Notes: generated by a model from the sequence alone, not told the origin. A stretch of 64,000 nt of DNA from Paraburkholderia dinghuensis (GCF_003837865.1 NZ_RQIS01000004.1:248001-312000), one strand, 5' to 3'. Positions 19,510-28,830 are shown, counted from the first letter of the stretch. Made by a program: numbers and translations.

Positions 19510-19510
19510 C

Positions 19511-21610
19511 ATGCGGGTGATCTATCAAAACGAAGTGGCCGAGTGCGGCTACGCGTGCCTCGCGATGGTGCTCACGCATCTGGGCCGAGCGACCGAGGTG
19601 CGGGAATTGTCGACGTACCGGCCGATATCGGCGAACGGCCTCTCGCTGATGGACCTGTACGACGTTGCAGCCGATTTCGGCCTCGACGTGCAGGCGTTCC
19701 GCTTCGATGCTTCGCACCTTCGGGAGATCAAGCGCGGATCGATCATTCATTTCGGCGGCGCGCATTTCGTCGTGTTCGAGCGCTGCACGCGCAACTACGT
19801 GTGGCTGATCGATCCGGCCATGGGCCGGCGCCGCATCGCGACGGCAACGTTTCTTGCCGGTGTGTCAGGCTATCTGCTCGAATGCGCACCCACGCCTTCG
19901 CTGCCTCGCATCGTCAAGCAAAAGCGCGTGCCGGCGGCGTTCGAACGCCTGCGCGCGCTCAATCCACAGATGAGCCGCCAGATCGCGAAGATCCTCTTCG
20001 TCGCGCTCGGCAGCCAGTTCGCGATCCTCGCGCTGCCGTATCTCGGCACTTTCGTGCTCGACAATGTCGTCGCGCAGGACAACTTCAATCTCCTGAATGT
20101 GCTTGTCATCACGTTCGCGGGCATCTTCGCCATCGGTGCGATCAGTCAGTACGTGCAGGGCACGCTCGTGGAACTGCTGTATGCGCGCGTGAGCGTACAT
20201 TCGACTGAAGGCCTGATGGCCCATCTGCTGCGGGTGCCGATTGCGTACTTCGAAAAGCGCAACGTCGGCGACGTGTTCGCGCGCGTGAAGGCCCAGGACG
20301 AGATCACGGGCTTCGCCTCGCGTTCGGTCGTCACGTTTTACGTCGATGTGGCCGTCGGACTGCTGGCGACGCTGCTCATGTTCATCCAGAGCGCCATGCT
20401 TTCAACCGTTGCGCTGGCGATTTTTGCCCTGTACGTGCTGATTTCCGGGCTTATGTTCGCGGCGATGCTGGAGTCGCAGGGTCGCGTATTCCAGGAGGGT
20501 GCGCGCTGCGACGACGCGCTCATCGAAACCGTGCGCGCCGCGTCGCTGATCAAGCTCTCGCAAGGTGAAACACGCCGCGTCTCGAAGTTCATGGGACTGT
20601 TCCGGGTCTACACCGCCGCGAAATTGCGCAGCGGCCGGCTTGGCAAGACACGCGACTCGGTGCTGGGTCTCCTGAAGAACACGGAGACGCTTCTCATCAC
20701 CTGGCTCGCAGCGCGGTACATGCTCGCCGGGCAGCTATCGGTCGGCGTGTTCTATTCGTTCATGATCTATAAGACGTTGTTGTCGGACCGCTTCGCCAGT
20801 GCGATCAACACGACCTTTTCGTATTTCATGCTGAGCGTGCCGGTCTCGCGCGTCGACGACATCACCGAGTGCGAGACCGAGCGCTACACGCCGATGGAAG
20901 ACCTGCACAAGACCGTCGAGGCGCGGCGCTTCGAACGCATCAGTGTGCGTGACGTGACATTCGCGTATGGCGTTTCCGATCAGCCGGTGCTCAAAGGCGC
21001 AACACTCGAAATCGCGCGCGGCGACAAGATCGTGATTACGGGGCCTTCCGGTGCGGGCAAATCGACGCTATTCAAGCTGCTCGCCGCCTCCGAGCTTGCG
21101 CAGTCGGGCGAGATTCTGCTTAACGGCATCGCGTGGCCGAATCTCACGGTCGACGAAATCCGCCGGCACGCAGCGCACATGCGCCAGGGCGACATCATCC
21201 TCCACGGCACGATTGCCGATAACGTCTCGCTGTTCGAAGCGAATCCCGACGAAGCGCGCATCCATGCGATCCTCGGCGACGTGGGGTTGCTCGACGACGT
21301 GATGGGGCTGCCGATGCGCACGCGCACCGTCATCAGCGATTCGGCGGCGAACATCTCGGCAGGGCAGCGTCAGCGGCTGTTGCTTGCGCGCGCGCTTTAC
21401 CAGCGGCGCGAAGTGCTGCTGCTCGACGAGCCTACCTCGAACCTCGACCCGGCCGCCGTGCAGCGCATCGCGGATCTGCTGCAGCGGCTCGACTGCACGG
21501 TGGTGGTCATCACGCACGACGCGTCGATGTCGAGCGGATTCGACCGGCACTATCACCTGGTCGATGGCGCGCTCGTGCGCGTCGACGCGAACGCAGAGAC
21601 GAGCGCATGA
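19511..21610 (+). CDS. Peptidase-containing ABC transporter (C39 peptidase, CvaB/PCAT type)
   Basis: This 699-residue inner-membrane exporter cleaves double-glycine leaders and exports the core peptide. The N-terminal C39 domain (about 1-140) has all active-site residues: Gln6 and Cys12 in QNEVAECGYACLAM, His85 in GGAHFVVFE and Asp101 in LIDPAMG. A six-helix transmembrane domain spans about 155-450. The nucleotide-binding domain has Walker A GPSGAGKST (about 512), signature NISAGQRQR (about 614) and Walker [13 protein letters not shown]. It is thus predicted to be fully active as protease and transporter. Its gene overlaps the TolC-like gene by four bases. The neighbouring peptide at 17071 is the obvious substrate. 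Confidence 0.96.
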   Translation: MRVIYQNEVAECGYACLAMVLTHLGRATEVRELSTYRPISANGLSLMDLYDVAADFGLDVQAFRFDASHLREIKRGSIIHFGGAHFVVFERCTRNYVWLIDPAMGRRRIATATFLAGVSGYLLECAPTPSLPRIVKQKRVPAAFERLRALNPQMSRQIAKILFVALGSQFAILALPYLGTFVLDNVVAQDNFNLLNVLVITFAGIFAIGAISQYVQGTLVELLYARVSVHSTEGLMAHLLRVPIAYFEKRNVGDVFARVKAQDEITGFASRSVVTFYVDVAVGLLATLLMFIQSAMLSTVALAIFALYVLISGLMFAAMLESQGRVFQEGARCDDALIETVRAASLIKLSQGETRRVSKFMGLFRVYTAAKLRSGRLGKTRDSVLGLLKNTETLLITWLAARYMLAGQLSVGVFYSFMIYKTLLSDRFASAINTTFSYFMLSVPVSRVDDITECETERYTPMEDLHKTVEARRFERISVRDVTFAYGVSDQPVLKGATLEIARGDKIVITGPSGAGKSTLFKLLAASELAQSGEILLNGIAWPNLTVDEIRRHAAHMRQGDIILHGTIADNVSLFEANPDEARIHAILGDVGLLDDVMGLPMRTRTVISDSAANISAGQRQRLLLARALYQRREVLLLDEPTSNLDPAAVQRIADLLQRLDCTVVVITHDASMSSGFDRHYHLVDGALVRVDANAETSA

Positions 21611-23493
21611 AGGGGCGCTTCGCATTGACGGCGCTAGCGTGCGCGTTCGCGTGTGCCATGCAGGCGGGCGGCGCGCGGGCGGCCGATCTGCTGGACGTGG
21701 TCGAGGATACGCTCGATCACGATGCGACGCTCGCCGCGGCGCGCGACGCGTATCGCGCAGCGGCGCAGGCCAAGCCGAAGGCGCGGGCGGGGCTGCTTCC
21801 GCGCGTCGATGGCGGCTGGGGGCGGCAGTACAACCGCATCGCGATGGACGGGTTTCCGAACGTCGACTATTGGCAGAACGGCTGGACCGTCGTGCTCACG
21901 CAGCCAATTTTCGACTGGGCCCGGTGGAGTACCTGGCGGCAAGCCGACTACGTGGTCGCGCGCGGCGAACTGGAGAGTGCGAGTGCGGGCCAGGATGCGA
22001 TCCTGCGTGCGGCTCAGGCCTATTTCGATGCGCTCGCCGCCACGGACGAGGTAGCGCGCGCGGACGACTATCTGCACGCGCTCGACGCGCACCTCGCGCT
22101 GCTCGCGCGAGCGAAAGCGGCCGGCGAGGCGACGCTCGTCGATTTGCGTGAGGCCGAGGCGAGCCGTGCGCAGGCGCAACTGCAACTGCTCGACGCCAGG
22201 GATCGCACGCTGCTCGCCCGCGCCGCGCTCGAACGCCTGACGGGCAAGCCTGCCGAAACGCTCGCGACGCTCCCCGATCATGCCGTGATGCCCGCACTCG
22301 AGCCAGCGGACGCAGACTCCTGGATCACGCAGGCGCAGGCACACGGCTATCCGGTGCAGATTCGCGAGCTTGCGCTGCAGATCGCGAAGCTCGACACGGA
22401 AAAGGCGCGCGCGAGCCACTATCCGCGCGTCGATCTGCAAATCACACACACGCCCGCGGGGGCCGGCGGCGGTTATTCACGGCCAACGACGACGACGACA
22501 GGGCTGCTCGCGCTGCAGATTCCGCTGTTCTCCGGCGGCGAGGCGACGGCTCAGGTCGATGAGGCGAAGGCGCTTGAGGACAAGGCGCGCAACGAACTGG
22601 AAGCGGCGACGCGCGGCGCGGCCGGGGCGGCGCGCGATGGCTGGCTGCGCACGACGTCAGGCAGGGCGCGGATCGTCGCGATGGAGACGCTCGTGCAGCG
22701 CGCGCAGGCGTCGCTCGATGCGACGATGATTGGTTTTCGCACGGGCAGTCGCGCGAGCACGGACGTGCTGCGTGCGACCGACAGCTTGTACGGTAGCCGG
22801 CGCGACCTGATTCGTGCGCGCTACGACACCGTGCTTGCGTTGCTGAGGCTGCTCGCCGATACGGCGAGCCTGAATCTCGACGAGGTCGGGCGCATCAACA
22901 CGCAGCTGTACGCACAACGCGTGAGTGACCGGCGTACCGTGGACCCGGGTGTGGCGGTCGCGGTGCGGCAGGTGGCCGAGTCGAGCCCACCTGACGCCGC
23001 GTCCAGTGTGGTCGCGGATAAAAACATGGCGGTGCAGATCGCTTCACCTGTGGCGCTCCTGTCCGGTAGCGGTTCGCAAACCGCGGCTTCGTTTCCTGCG
23101 ATGGCGCGTGGCACGGTCTCCATCGATAGCGTGCGTGGGAAACCGTCGGAGGGATTGGCGCGCCTCGTGGCTGTGCATGCGGGTCCGGCTGCCGTGCCGG
23201 TGTCCGATTCGACGCCGTTACCGGCGCCCATGGCGACGACTGTGCTCACGCCTGTACCTGAATCCGAAAACCCGTTAGCGCCAGCGCCGGATGTTGAGCG
23301 CATGCGCGAAAGCACGCCTCAGCCTCAATTTGTAGCCGCAAACCCGTCAGTGTCGGCGCCCGTCGTGACGCGCATGCCCGAGCGTGCGCTCCAGCCTGTG
23401 CTGTCATCGACGGCTCGCCGCCCCATCAATGCCGCCGAAATGGCGCCAGCGATCCCGGCGGTGTTCCCCACGATGGGGACGCCGTTGCGCTGA
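21607..23493 (+). CDS. TolC-like outer-membrane channel with a long proline/alanine-rich C-terminal extension
   Basis: Residues 1-25 form a signal peptide. Residues to about 430 have the two-fold repeated long-helix pattern of TolC-type efflux proteins (for example NGWTVVLTQPIFDWARW in the first half and TGLLALQIPLFSGGEA in the second). About 195 further residues follow, rich in Pro, Ala, Val, Thr and Ser with repeated ALQPV, TPLPAP and VTRMPE-like pieces and no recognised domain. TolC proteins usually end soon after the second repeat, so the tail is unusual and would hang in the periplasm. It completes the CvaA-CvaB-TolC set. A terminator at 23530 follows. Confidence 0.88.
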   Translation: MKGRFALTALACAFACAMQAGGARAADLLDVVEDTLDHDATLAAARDAYRAAAQAKPKARAGLLPRVDGGWGRQYNRIAMDGFPNVDYWQNGWTVVLTQPIFDWARWSTWRQADYVVARGELESASAGQDAILRAAQAYFDALAATDEVARADDYLHALDAHLALLARAKAAGEATLVDLREAEASRAQAQLQLLDARDRTLLARAALERLTGKPAETLATLPDHAVMPALEPADADSWITQAQAHGYPVQIRELALQIAKLDTEKARASHYPRVDLQITHTPAGAGGGYSRPTTTTTGLLALQIPLFSGGEATAQVDEAKALEDKARNELEAATRGAAGAARDGWLRTTSGRARIVAMETLVQRAQASLDATMIGFRTGSRASTDVLRATDSLYGSRRDLIRARYDTVLALLRLLADTASLNLDEVGRINTQLYAQRVSDRRTVDPGVAVAVRQVAESSPPDAASSVVADKNMAVQIASPVALLSGSGSQTAASFPAMARGTVSIDSVRGKPSEGLARLVAVHAGPAAVPVSDSTPLPAPMATTVLTPVPESENPLAPAPDVERMRESTPQPQFVAANPSVSAPVVTRMPERALQPVLSSTARRPINAAEMAPAIPAVFPTMGTPLR

Positions 23494-23529
23494 TTTCCCG
23501 AGCGCGGGGCGGATCGCTCACGCAACGAA

Positions 23530-23559
23530 AAAGCGCTTTGCGCCTAGCGCTTTCTTTCT
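23530..23559. terminator. Bidirectional terminator between the export locus and puuD
   Basis: AAAGCGCT (23530-23537), an eight-base loop and AGCGCTTT (23546-23553) form the stem. CTTTCT follows on the plus strand, and the A-run upstream gives five T on the minus strand. It separates the convergent tolC-like and puuD genes. Confidence 0.8.
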
Positions 23560-23591
23560 AGCATCGATGTGAACGCGCGCCGTGCTCGACC

Positions 23592-24785
23592 TCACTTCGC
23601 CGCACCGCCTTCGAACCAGGCGGCGATCTTCTGCCGCTCGCCGTCGGTCATGTGCGTGACGTTGCCAAGCGGCATCGACTTCATCTGCACGGCCTGCTGA
23701 TAAAGACGCTGCGCGTTCTGCGAGATCTCGTCTGGCGTATCGAACATCACGCCAGCGGGTGCCGCGCCCATCATCGTCGGATGCGTCGAGTGGCACACCG
23801 CGCAGCGGGCCCGCAGGATCGGCTGGATGTCGGCGATCGTTAGTGCCGCCGCGTTCGCGGCATCGGCCTGCGGCACGACCGGGCGTGGCAGCGTCCATCC
23901 GAGCGCGCCGAACATCAGCGCGATACCGCCGAGCGGCAAGTACCAGAGCACCCGGCCGCGGTGACGCATCACGAAGAACTGGCGAATCAGCGCGCCGGCC
24001 AGCATGATCACCGCGAGCACGGCCCAGTTGTACGGGTGCGTGTAGGTCATCGCATAGTGGTTCGACAACATCGCGAATACCACCGGCAGCGTGAAATAGG
24101 TGTTGTGCACCGAACGTTGCTTGCCGCGCTTGCCGTAGATCGGGTCTGGCTCGTCACCCTTGAGCATCGCGTCGACCATCTTGCGCTGGCCCGGGATGAT
24201 GACGAAGAACACGTTCGCCGACATGATCGTCGCGAGCATTGCGCCGACGATCAGGTATGCGGCCCGGCCCGAAAAAATGTGGCACGCGAGCCAGGCCGCG
24301 ATCAGCACGTAGATGCCGACGCCAAGGCCAAGCAGCGTGTCCCGGCTACCGAGCAGGCGGCACAGCGCGTCATAGACGATCCAGCCAGCGGCGAGAAAGC
24401 CGAGCGCCGAGAAAATCGCGACGACCGGGCCTATGTCGAGCACGTTCTTGTCGATGAGGTACGTGTTCGGCGCGAAGAGGTACAGCACCGTGAAGAGCGC
24501 CGCGCCGGAAAGCCACGTCGTGTACGACGGCCACTTCGACCAGTGCAGGTCCTTCGGCATTTCGGGCGGGGCGAGGGTGTACTTCTGCATGTTGTAGAAG
24601 CCGCCACCGTGGACGTGCCACAGCTCGCCGGACACGCCGCGGTGGCGCTGGTTAGGGTCCGCGGGCGGTTTGAGACTGTTGTCGAGCGCGACGAAATAGA
24701 ACGACTCGCCGATCCAGGCGATCGCGACGACGACGTGGAACCAGCGCAGTGTGAGGCTCAGCCAGTCGGTGATGAAGCCTTCCAT
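23592..24785 (-). CDS. puuD: Membrane-bound, cytochrome c-linked urate oxidase
   Basis: This 397-residue inner-membrane protein oxidises urate to 5-hydroxyisourate and passes electrons to the respiratory chain instead of making peroxide. The start MEGFITDWLSLTLRW has a strong GGAGTGGAGG ribosome binding site. About eight or nine hydrophobic helices carry several conserved histidines (LRWFHVVVAIAWIG, LWHVHGGGFYN, MLSNHYAMTY). The C-terminal domain has the haem c motif CAVCH with a later Met as possible ligand (THPTMMG). This fusion of a urate hydroxylase-like membrane domain (DUF989) and cytochrome c defines PuuD. It lies 188 bases downstream of hiuH. Confidence 0.94.
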   Translation of the reverse strand: MEGFITDWLSLTLRWFHVVVAIAWIGESFYFVALDNSLKPPADPNQRHRGVSGELWHVHGGGFYNMQKYTLAPPEMPKDLHWSKWPSYTTWLSGAALFTVLYLFAPNTYLIDKNVLDIGPVVAIFSALGFLAAGWIVYDALCRLLGSRDTLLGLGVGIYVLIAAWLACHIFSGRAAYLIVGAMLATIMSANVFFVIIPGQRKMVDAMLKGDEPDPIYGKRGKQRSVHNTYFTLPVVFAMLSNHYAMTYTHPYNWAVLAVIMLAGALIRQFFVMRHRGRVLWYLPLGGIALMFGALGWTLPRPVVPQADAANAAALTIADIQPILRARCAVCHSTHPTMMGAAPAGVMFDTPDEISQNAQRLYQQAVQMKSMPLGNVTHMTDGERQKIAAWFEGGAAK

Positions 24786-24973
24786 GAAACGCCTCCACTC
24801 CTGATTGTTGTGTGCAGAGCGCGTGATGCGGCTTGCCGGATGTGAGGATTGCGTCGCCGTGCGGTGCCGATGAACGGACGCGGCGGCGCGAAGGACGTCG
24901 CGCATGCCGTGCCTCGCCGTCGCGCTGCCGGTCTTGTGTGCCCGGAAGCTGTCGACGGCTTCGTCGTGCGCGT

Positions 24974-25327
24974 TCAACTGCCGCGGTACGTGCTGTACGA
25001 CCAGGGTGATACGAGCAGCGGTACGTGATAGTGACTACCTGCGTCCGCGATGCCAAAGCGCAGCACCACGCGATCGACGAAACGCGGCTGCGGCAGATTC
25101 GTTCCGAGTGACGCGAAGTAGTCGCCCGCATGAAACACGAGTTCGTATTCGCCCGCGATGAGCGCCGTGCCTTCGAGCAGCGGTTCGTCGCAGCGGCCGT
25201 CGTGGTTCGTCGTGACGGTTTTCAGCGCGCGGCGCGCATCGCCCGAGAGCGCAAAGAGTTCGACCTGAACGCCCGATCCGGGACGGCCGTTTGCGGTGTC
25301 GAGCACATGAGTGGTGAGCTTGCCCAT
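24974..25327 (-). CDS. hiuH: 5-hydroxyisourate hydrolase (transthyretin-like)
   Basis: This 117-residue enzyme hydrolyses 5-hydroxyisourate to OHCU, between PuuD and UraD in urate breakdown. It shows the family signatures LTTHVLDTANGRPG (N-terminal His), the inner strand with TNHDGRCDEPLL, SHYHVPLLVSPWSYSTYRGS and the diagnostic C-terminal tetrapeptide YRGS. There is no signal peptide, so it is cytosolic. It is upstream of puuD on the same strand. Confidence 0.96.
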   Translation of the reverse strand: MGKLTTHVLDTANGRPGSGVQVELFALSGDARRALKTVTTNHDGRCDEPLLEGTALIAGEYELVFHAGDYFASLGTNLPQPRFVDRVVLRFGIADAGSHYHVPLLVSPWSYSTYRGS

Positions 25328-25796
25328 TCGCAGTTTCCTTGTGTCGTGTCTGTAATGAATGCGCGAAGTTTCAGCGATGATCCGATCCCATGACCCTTGG
25401 CGGAGGATCGCGGTGCTACGTCAGCAGTGGCCACATCCTTGTCGAACGATCGAAGCGGGCGCTGTGAACGCATTTTATGAACGAACGTGGCCAAATCGCA
25501 TGATCGATGAGCAAGATAACGTTTGCGGCATGAACCACGCGGCGCTTCGCACGGGTTCACCCTGGTCTCGGGCGACTCGATGCGTATCTCGGTTATCGCG
25601 AGGGTATCTGCACTGGTGCCAGAATTCGGCCTTTCTATCGGCGCTTTGAATCTCCGTATCGCGGTTATCAGAATTGTCGGCGCAATTTTGGCGGCCGATG
25701 GTACGGAATGTGAGCCACGTATGTCGCGCGATGCGAAGACTGAGCGGCCGTGCCGGGTCGCCTCGGGCCAATGGCGTCCATGACGCGCCCGTGCGA
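25328..25796. other. Gene-free region between hiuH and the LysR gene
   Basis: No supported gene in 470 bases. A short imperfect direct repeat (CGTATC-T/G-CGGTTATC near 25582 and 25656) is present. The promoter of hiuH-puuD should be here, and the LysR-type protein at 25797 is a plausible regulator. Confidence 0.45.
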
Positions 25797-26729
25797 TCAG
25801 GTCTTTTCGATCAGCGTTTTGGCCGCTTCAGTCACGAGGCCCCGCAGCCAGCGCACTTCCTCCGAGTAGTGACAACGTTCGTGCCACAACTGGTAATACT
25901 GCATCGGCGGAAAATCGAGCGGCGCGGGCACGACCGTGAGCGGCAGGAGTCGCGCGTAGTGATCGGCGAAGAGGCGTGTCGTCGTGAAGATCAGATCCGA
26001 CTTGACGAGCACGTAGGGCGCGAGGTTGAAGTACGGCAACGTGACGACGACGCGCCGTTTGAGGCGTTCGCGTGCGAGATGCACGTCGATGGCGCCGCGC
26101 TGGCCGACGGAATAGGGCGTCGGCGCGAGATGCGGCGCGCTCAGGTACTGCTCGAGCGTGAGCGCGCCGCGCTTCGCGAACGGGTGCGTGTTGCTCATCA
26201 GGCAGACGATCTGGTCGACGAACAGGTTCGACAGATGCAACTGCTCGGGCGGCTCGGGCCAGTTCCCGATCACGATGTCGAGCTTGCCCTCTTCGAGCGC
26301 GAGTTCATAGTCGAACGCGGGGCCGAGCGAGTGGAATTCGAGCGTTGCGTCTGGCGCGGCCTGGCGCAGGCGCTCGACGACGGTCGGCACGAACAGGACG
26401 TTTAGATAGTCGGGGCAGCCGATCCGGTAGCAGCGGATCGACGTCGCGGGGTCGAAGTTGTGCTGCTGGAAACGGATGCGCTCGATTTCGCGCAGCGCGT
26501 TCTGTACGGGTTCGAGCAGACGCAGGCCGTATTCGGTCGGCACCATGCCGGACTTGCCGCGCACGAGAAGCGGATCGCCGGTGATATCGCGCAGACGCCG
26601 CAGCGCCGCGCTGATCGCGGGCTGCGACTGGTTGAGCTTGACGGCCGCACGGGTGACGCTGCGCTCCATCAGGAGGGTGTTCAGGACGCGCAATAAGTAG
26701 GTGTCGATCGCCTCGCGTTGCTGGCTCAT
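25797..26729 (-). CDS. LysR-type transcriptional regulator
   Basis: This 310-residue protein has an N-terminal winged helix-turn-helix (LLMERSVTRAAVKLNQSQPAISAALRRLR, about residues 19-47) and a C-terminal periplasmic-binding-like effector domain. GGAGA precedes the ATG. It lies upstream of hiuH-puuD on the same strand and divergent from the ABC transporter at 27025, so it probably controls one or both in response to a purine intermediate. That role is inferred from position alone. Confidence 0.92.
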   Translation of the reverse strand: MSQQREAIDTYLLRVLNTLLMERSVTRAAVKLNQSQPAISAALRRLRDITGDPLLVRGKSGMVPTEYGLRLLEPVQNALREIERIRFQQHNFDPATSIRCYRIGCPDYLNVLFVPTVVERLRQAAPDATLEFHSLGPAFDYELALEEGKLDIVIGNWPEPPEQLHLSNLFVDQIVCLMSNTHPFAKRGALTLEQYLSAPHLAPTPYSVGQRGAIDVHLARERLKRRVVVTLPYFNLAPYVLVKSDLIFTTTRLFADHYARLLPLTVVPAPLDFPPMQYYQLWHERCHYSEEVRWLRGLVTEAAKTLIEKT

Positions 26730-26741
26730 GAAGTCTCCGGA

Positions 26742-26794
26742 CTATATCGTTTCGCTGATCGATCGTCCTTGCCGGTATATGATTTTTGATATAG
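26742..26794. promoter_or_regulatory. Inverted repeat in the lysR/ABC transporter divergent region (possible LysR sites)
   Basis: CTATATC (26742-26748) and its exact complement GATATAG (26788-26794) are separated by 39 bases. A further ATAT lies in GGTATATGATTTTTGATATAG. AT-rich dyads just upstream of the regulator gene are where LysR proteins usually bind, but the spacing is not the classic T-N11-A. Confidence 0.35.
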
Positions 26795-27024
26795 CTTGCG
26801 TGCTCCGTCAAGGGAGGCATCCCCAGAGTCCCCGCGCCATAGGGTCCGGCGGACTTTTTGCCCCTCGACGGACGCGCGGCTAACAGGTATCGTCACCCCC
26901 GCGCGGCGGCGCGTCCTGGGTACGCCGCGGCCGGCGCATCCAGGACGGTGCGCGGGCAACTATCGGGGCGGCATGCGCCAGCCCCGGAAAACGAATAGCA
27001 ATAACGTACTACGTCGGAACCTTC

Positions 27025-28659
27025 ATGGGCGATTCTTCTTCACGTCAGGCAGCGGGCACCGGACCGGAACCGGGTGCGAGCCGTGCCGCGCCGCGCCTCG
27101 CACTCTCCGGCATCACGAAGCAGTATCCGGCGGTGCGCGCGAACGATGACGTCACGCTGTCGGTTGCGCCCGGCGAGATTCACGCGCTGCTCGGCGAGAA
27201 CGGGGCGGGCAAGAGCACGCTCATGAAGATTGTCTACGGCGCGGTGCGGCCCGACGCGGGCGAGATTCGCTGGGAAGGGCAGGTCGTCGAGATCGCGAGC
27301 CCGGCCGCCGCGCGCAAGCTCGGCATCGGCATGGTGTTCCAGCATTTTTCGCTCTTCGAGACGCTCACGGTGGGCGAGAACATCGCGCTCGCGCTCGACG
27401 AACCGTTCGACCTCAAGGCCCTCGGCAAGCGTATCAAGGAGGTGTCGGCGCAATACGGACTCGACGTCGATCCGCAGCGTCACGTGCACAGTCTCACGGT
27501 GGGCGAGCGTCAGCGTGTGGAAATCGTGCGCTGTCTGTTGCAGAATCCGCGTCTGCTCATCATGGACGAGCCGACCTCGGTGCTCACGCCGCAGGCCGTG
27601 CGCAAGCTTTTCGACACGCTGCGGCGGCTCGCCTCGGAAGGCTGCAGCATCCTTTACATCAGTCACAAGCTCGACGAAATCCAGGAACTCTGCGATACGG
27701 CTACGGTGCTGCGCGGCGGCAAGGTGACCGGCAACGTGATTCCACGCGAGGAAACCCATGCGTCGCTTGCGCGGCTGATGGTGGGCCGCGAATTGCCCGA
27801 CTACACGCGCCGCCCGCACACACCGGGCGACGTGCTGCTCGACGTGAAGCACCTCTCGGTACCGAGCGAGGATCCGTTCGGCACGACGCTCACCGATGTC
27901 ACGTTCGGTGTCCACGCGGGCGAGATATTCGGCATCGCGGGCGTATCGGGCAACGGTCAGGCGGAGCTGCTCGCCGCGCTCTCGGGCGAGGCCCACATGG
28001 GCCGCCACGTCCCGGCCGACACGGTGTCGATCTGCGGCAAGCCGGCCGCGCGGCTCGCAGCGGGCGCGCGGCGACGCCTCGGCTTCGCGTTCGTGCCCGA
28101 GGAACGGCTCGGGCGCGGTGCGGTGCCTGCAATGTCGCTTTCGGAAAACGCTTTGCTGACCGCACATCGCGAGGGCATGGTGCGCTCGGGCTGGCTCAGG
28201 ACGGACGCCATGCGTGCGTTCGCCGAGCGCTGCATCGGCGCATTCGATGTGCGCTGCAGCGGTCCCGATGCGCTCGCCCAGAGCCTGTCGGGCGGGAATC
28301 TGCAGAAGTACATCGTCGGACGCGAGATCCTGCAGGCGCCGAAGGTGCTCGTGGTCGCCCAGCCGACGTGGGGCGTCGACGTCGGCGCGTCGGCGTTCAT
28401 TCGCCAGCAATTGCTCGATCTATCGGCGCGCGGCGTGGCGATCCTCGTGATCTCCGAGGAACTCGACGAGCTGTTCGACATCTGCGACCGGATCGCCGTG
28501 CTCGCGGGCGGGCGCCTCTCGCCCGCGCGACTCACCGGCGAAACCAATGCCGAGGAAATCGGGCGCTGGATGGCGGGCCTGTTCGGCGAGCGCGCGGGGG
28601 GCGGCGAGCCACCCGCCGAGCCCGCGGCGCCAGGCGCTGGACCCGCGGCGCATGTCTGA
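27025..28659 (+). CDS. ABC transporter ATP-binding protein, nucleoside/nucleobase (BMP-linked) type
   Basis: This 544-residue protein has two fused nucleotide-binding domains. The first has Walker A GENGAGKST, signature LTVGERQRVEI and Walker B LLIMDEPTSVLT. The second is degenerate (GIAGVSGNGQAE instead of a P-loop, signature QSLSGGNLQK and VVAQPTWGVDV), as in RbsA/NupA-type proteins. With the two permeases and the BMP-family binding protein downstream it forms a complete importer. It is divergent from the LysR gene and next to the urate genes, which suggests a purine or purine nucleoside substrate. Confidence 0.92.
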   Translation: MGDSSSRQAAGTGPEPGASRAAPRLALSGITKQYPAVRANDDVTLSVAPGEIHALLGENGAGKSTLMKIVYGAVRPDAGEIRWEGQVVEIASPAAARKLGIGMVFQHFSLFETLTVGENIALALDEPFDLKALGKRIKEVSAQYGLDVDPQRHVHSLTVGERQRVEIVRCLLQNPRLLIMDEPTSVLTPQAVRKLFDTLRRLASEGCSILYISHKLDEIQELCDTATVLRGGKVTGNVIPREETHASLARLMVGRELPDYTRRPHTPGDVLLDVKHLSVPSEDPFGTTLTDVTFGVHAGEIFGIAGVSGNGQAELLAALSGEAHMGRHVPADTVSICGKPAARLAAGARRRLGFAFVPEERLGRGAVPAMSLSENALLTAHREGMVRSGWLRTDAMRAFAERCIGAFDVRCSGPDALAQSLSGGNLQKYIVGREILQAPKVLVVAQPTWGVDVGASAFIRQQLLDLSARGVAILVISEELDELFDICDRIAVLAGGRLSPARLTGETNAEEIGRWMAGLFGERAGGGEPPAEPAAPGAGPAAHV

Positions 28660-28830
28660 CGCGTGGGGCGCCTGGCGCTGCTGTGACTGCGCGCATGACC
28701 GCCGGATCCGGCGCCCGCACGACCCGCCACCAGGACCACACAGTCACGTAGAGCCGATCGACAACCCGGCTTGAAACCCCGCGGCTACAACCGAAAACCG
28801 ACAACCGGACCGACCACCGACCAGACCACC

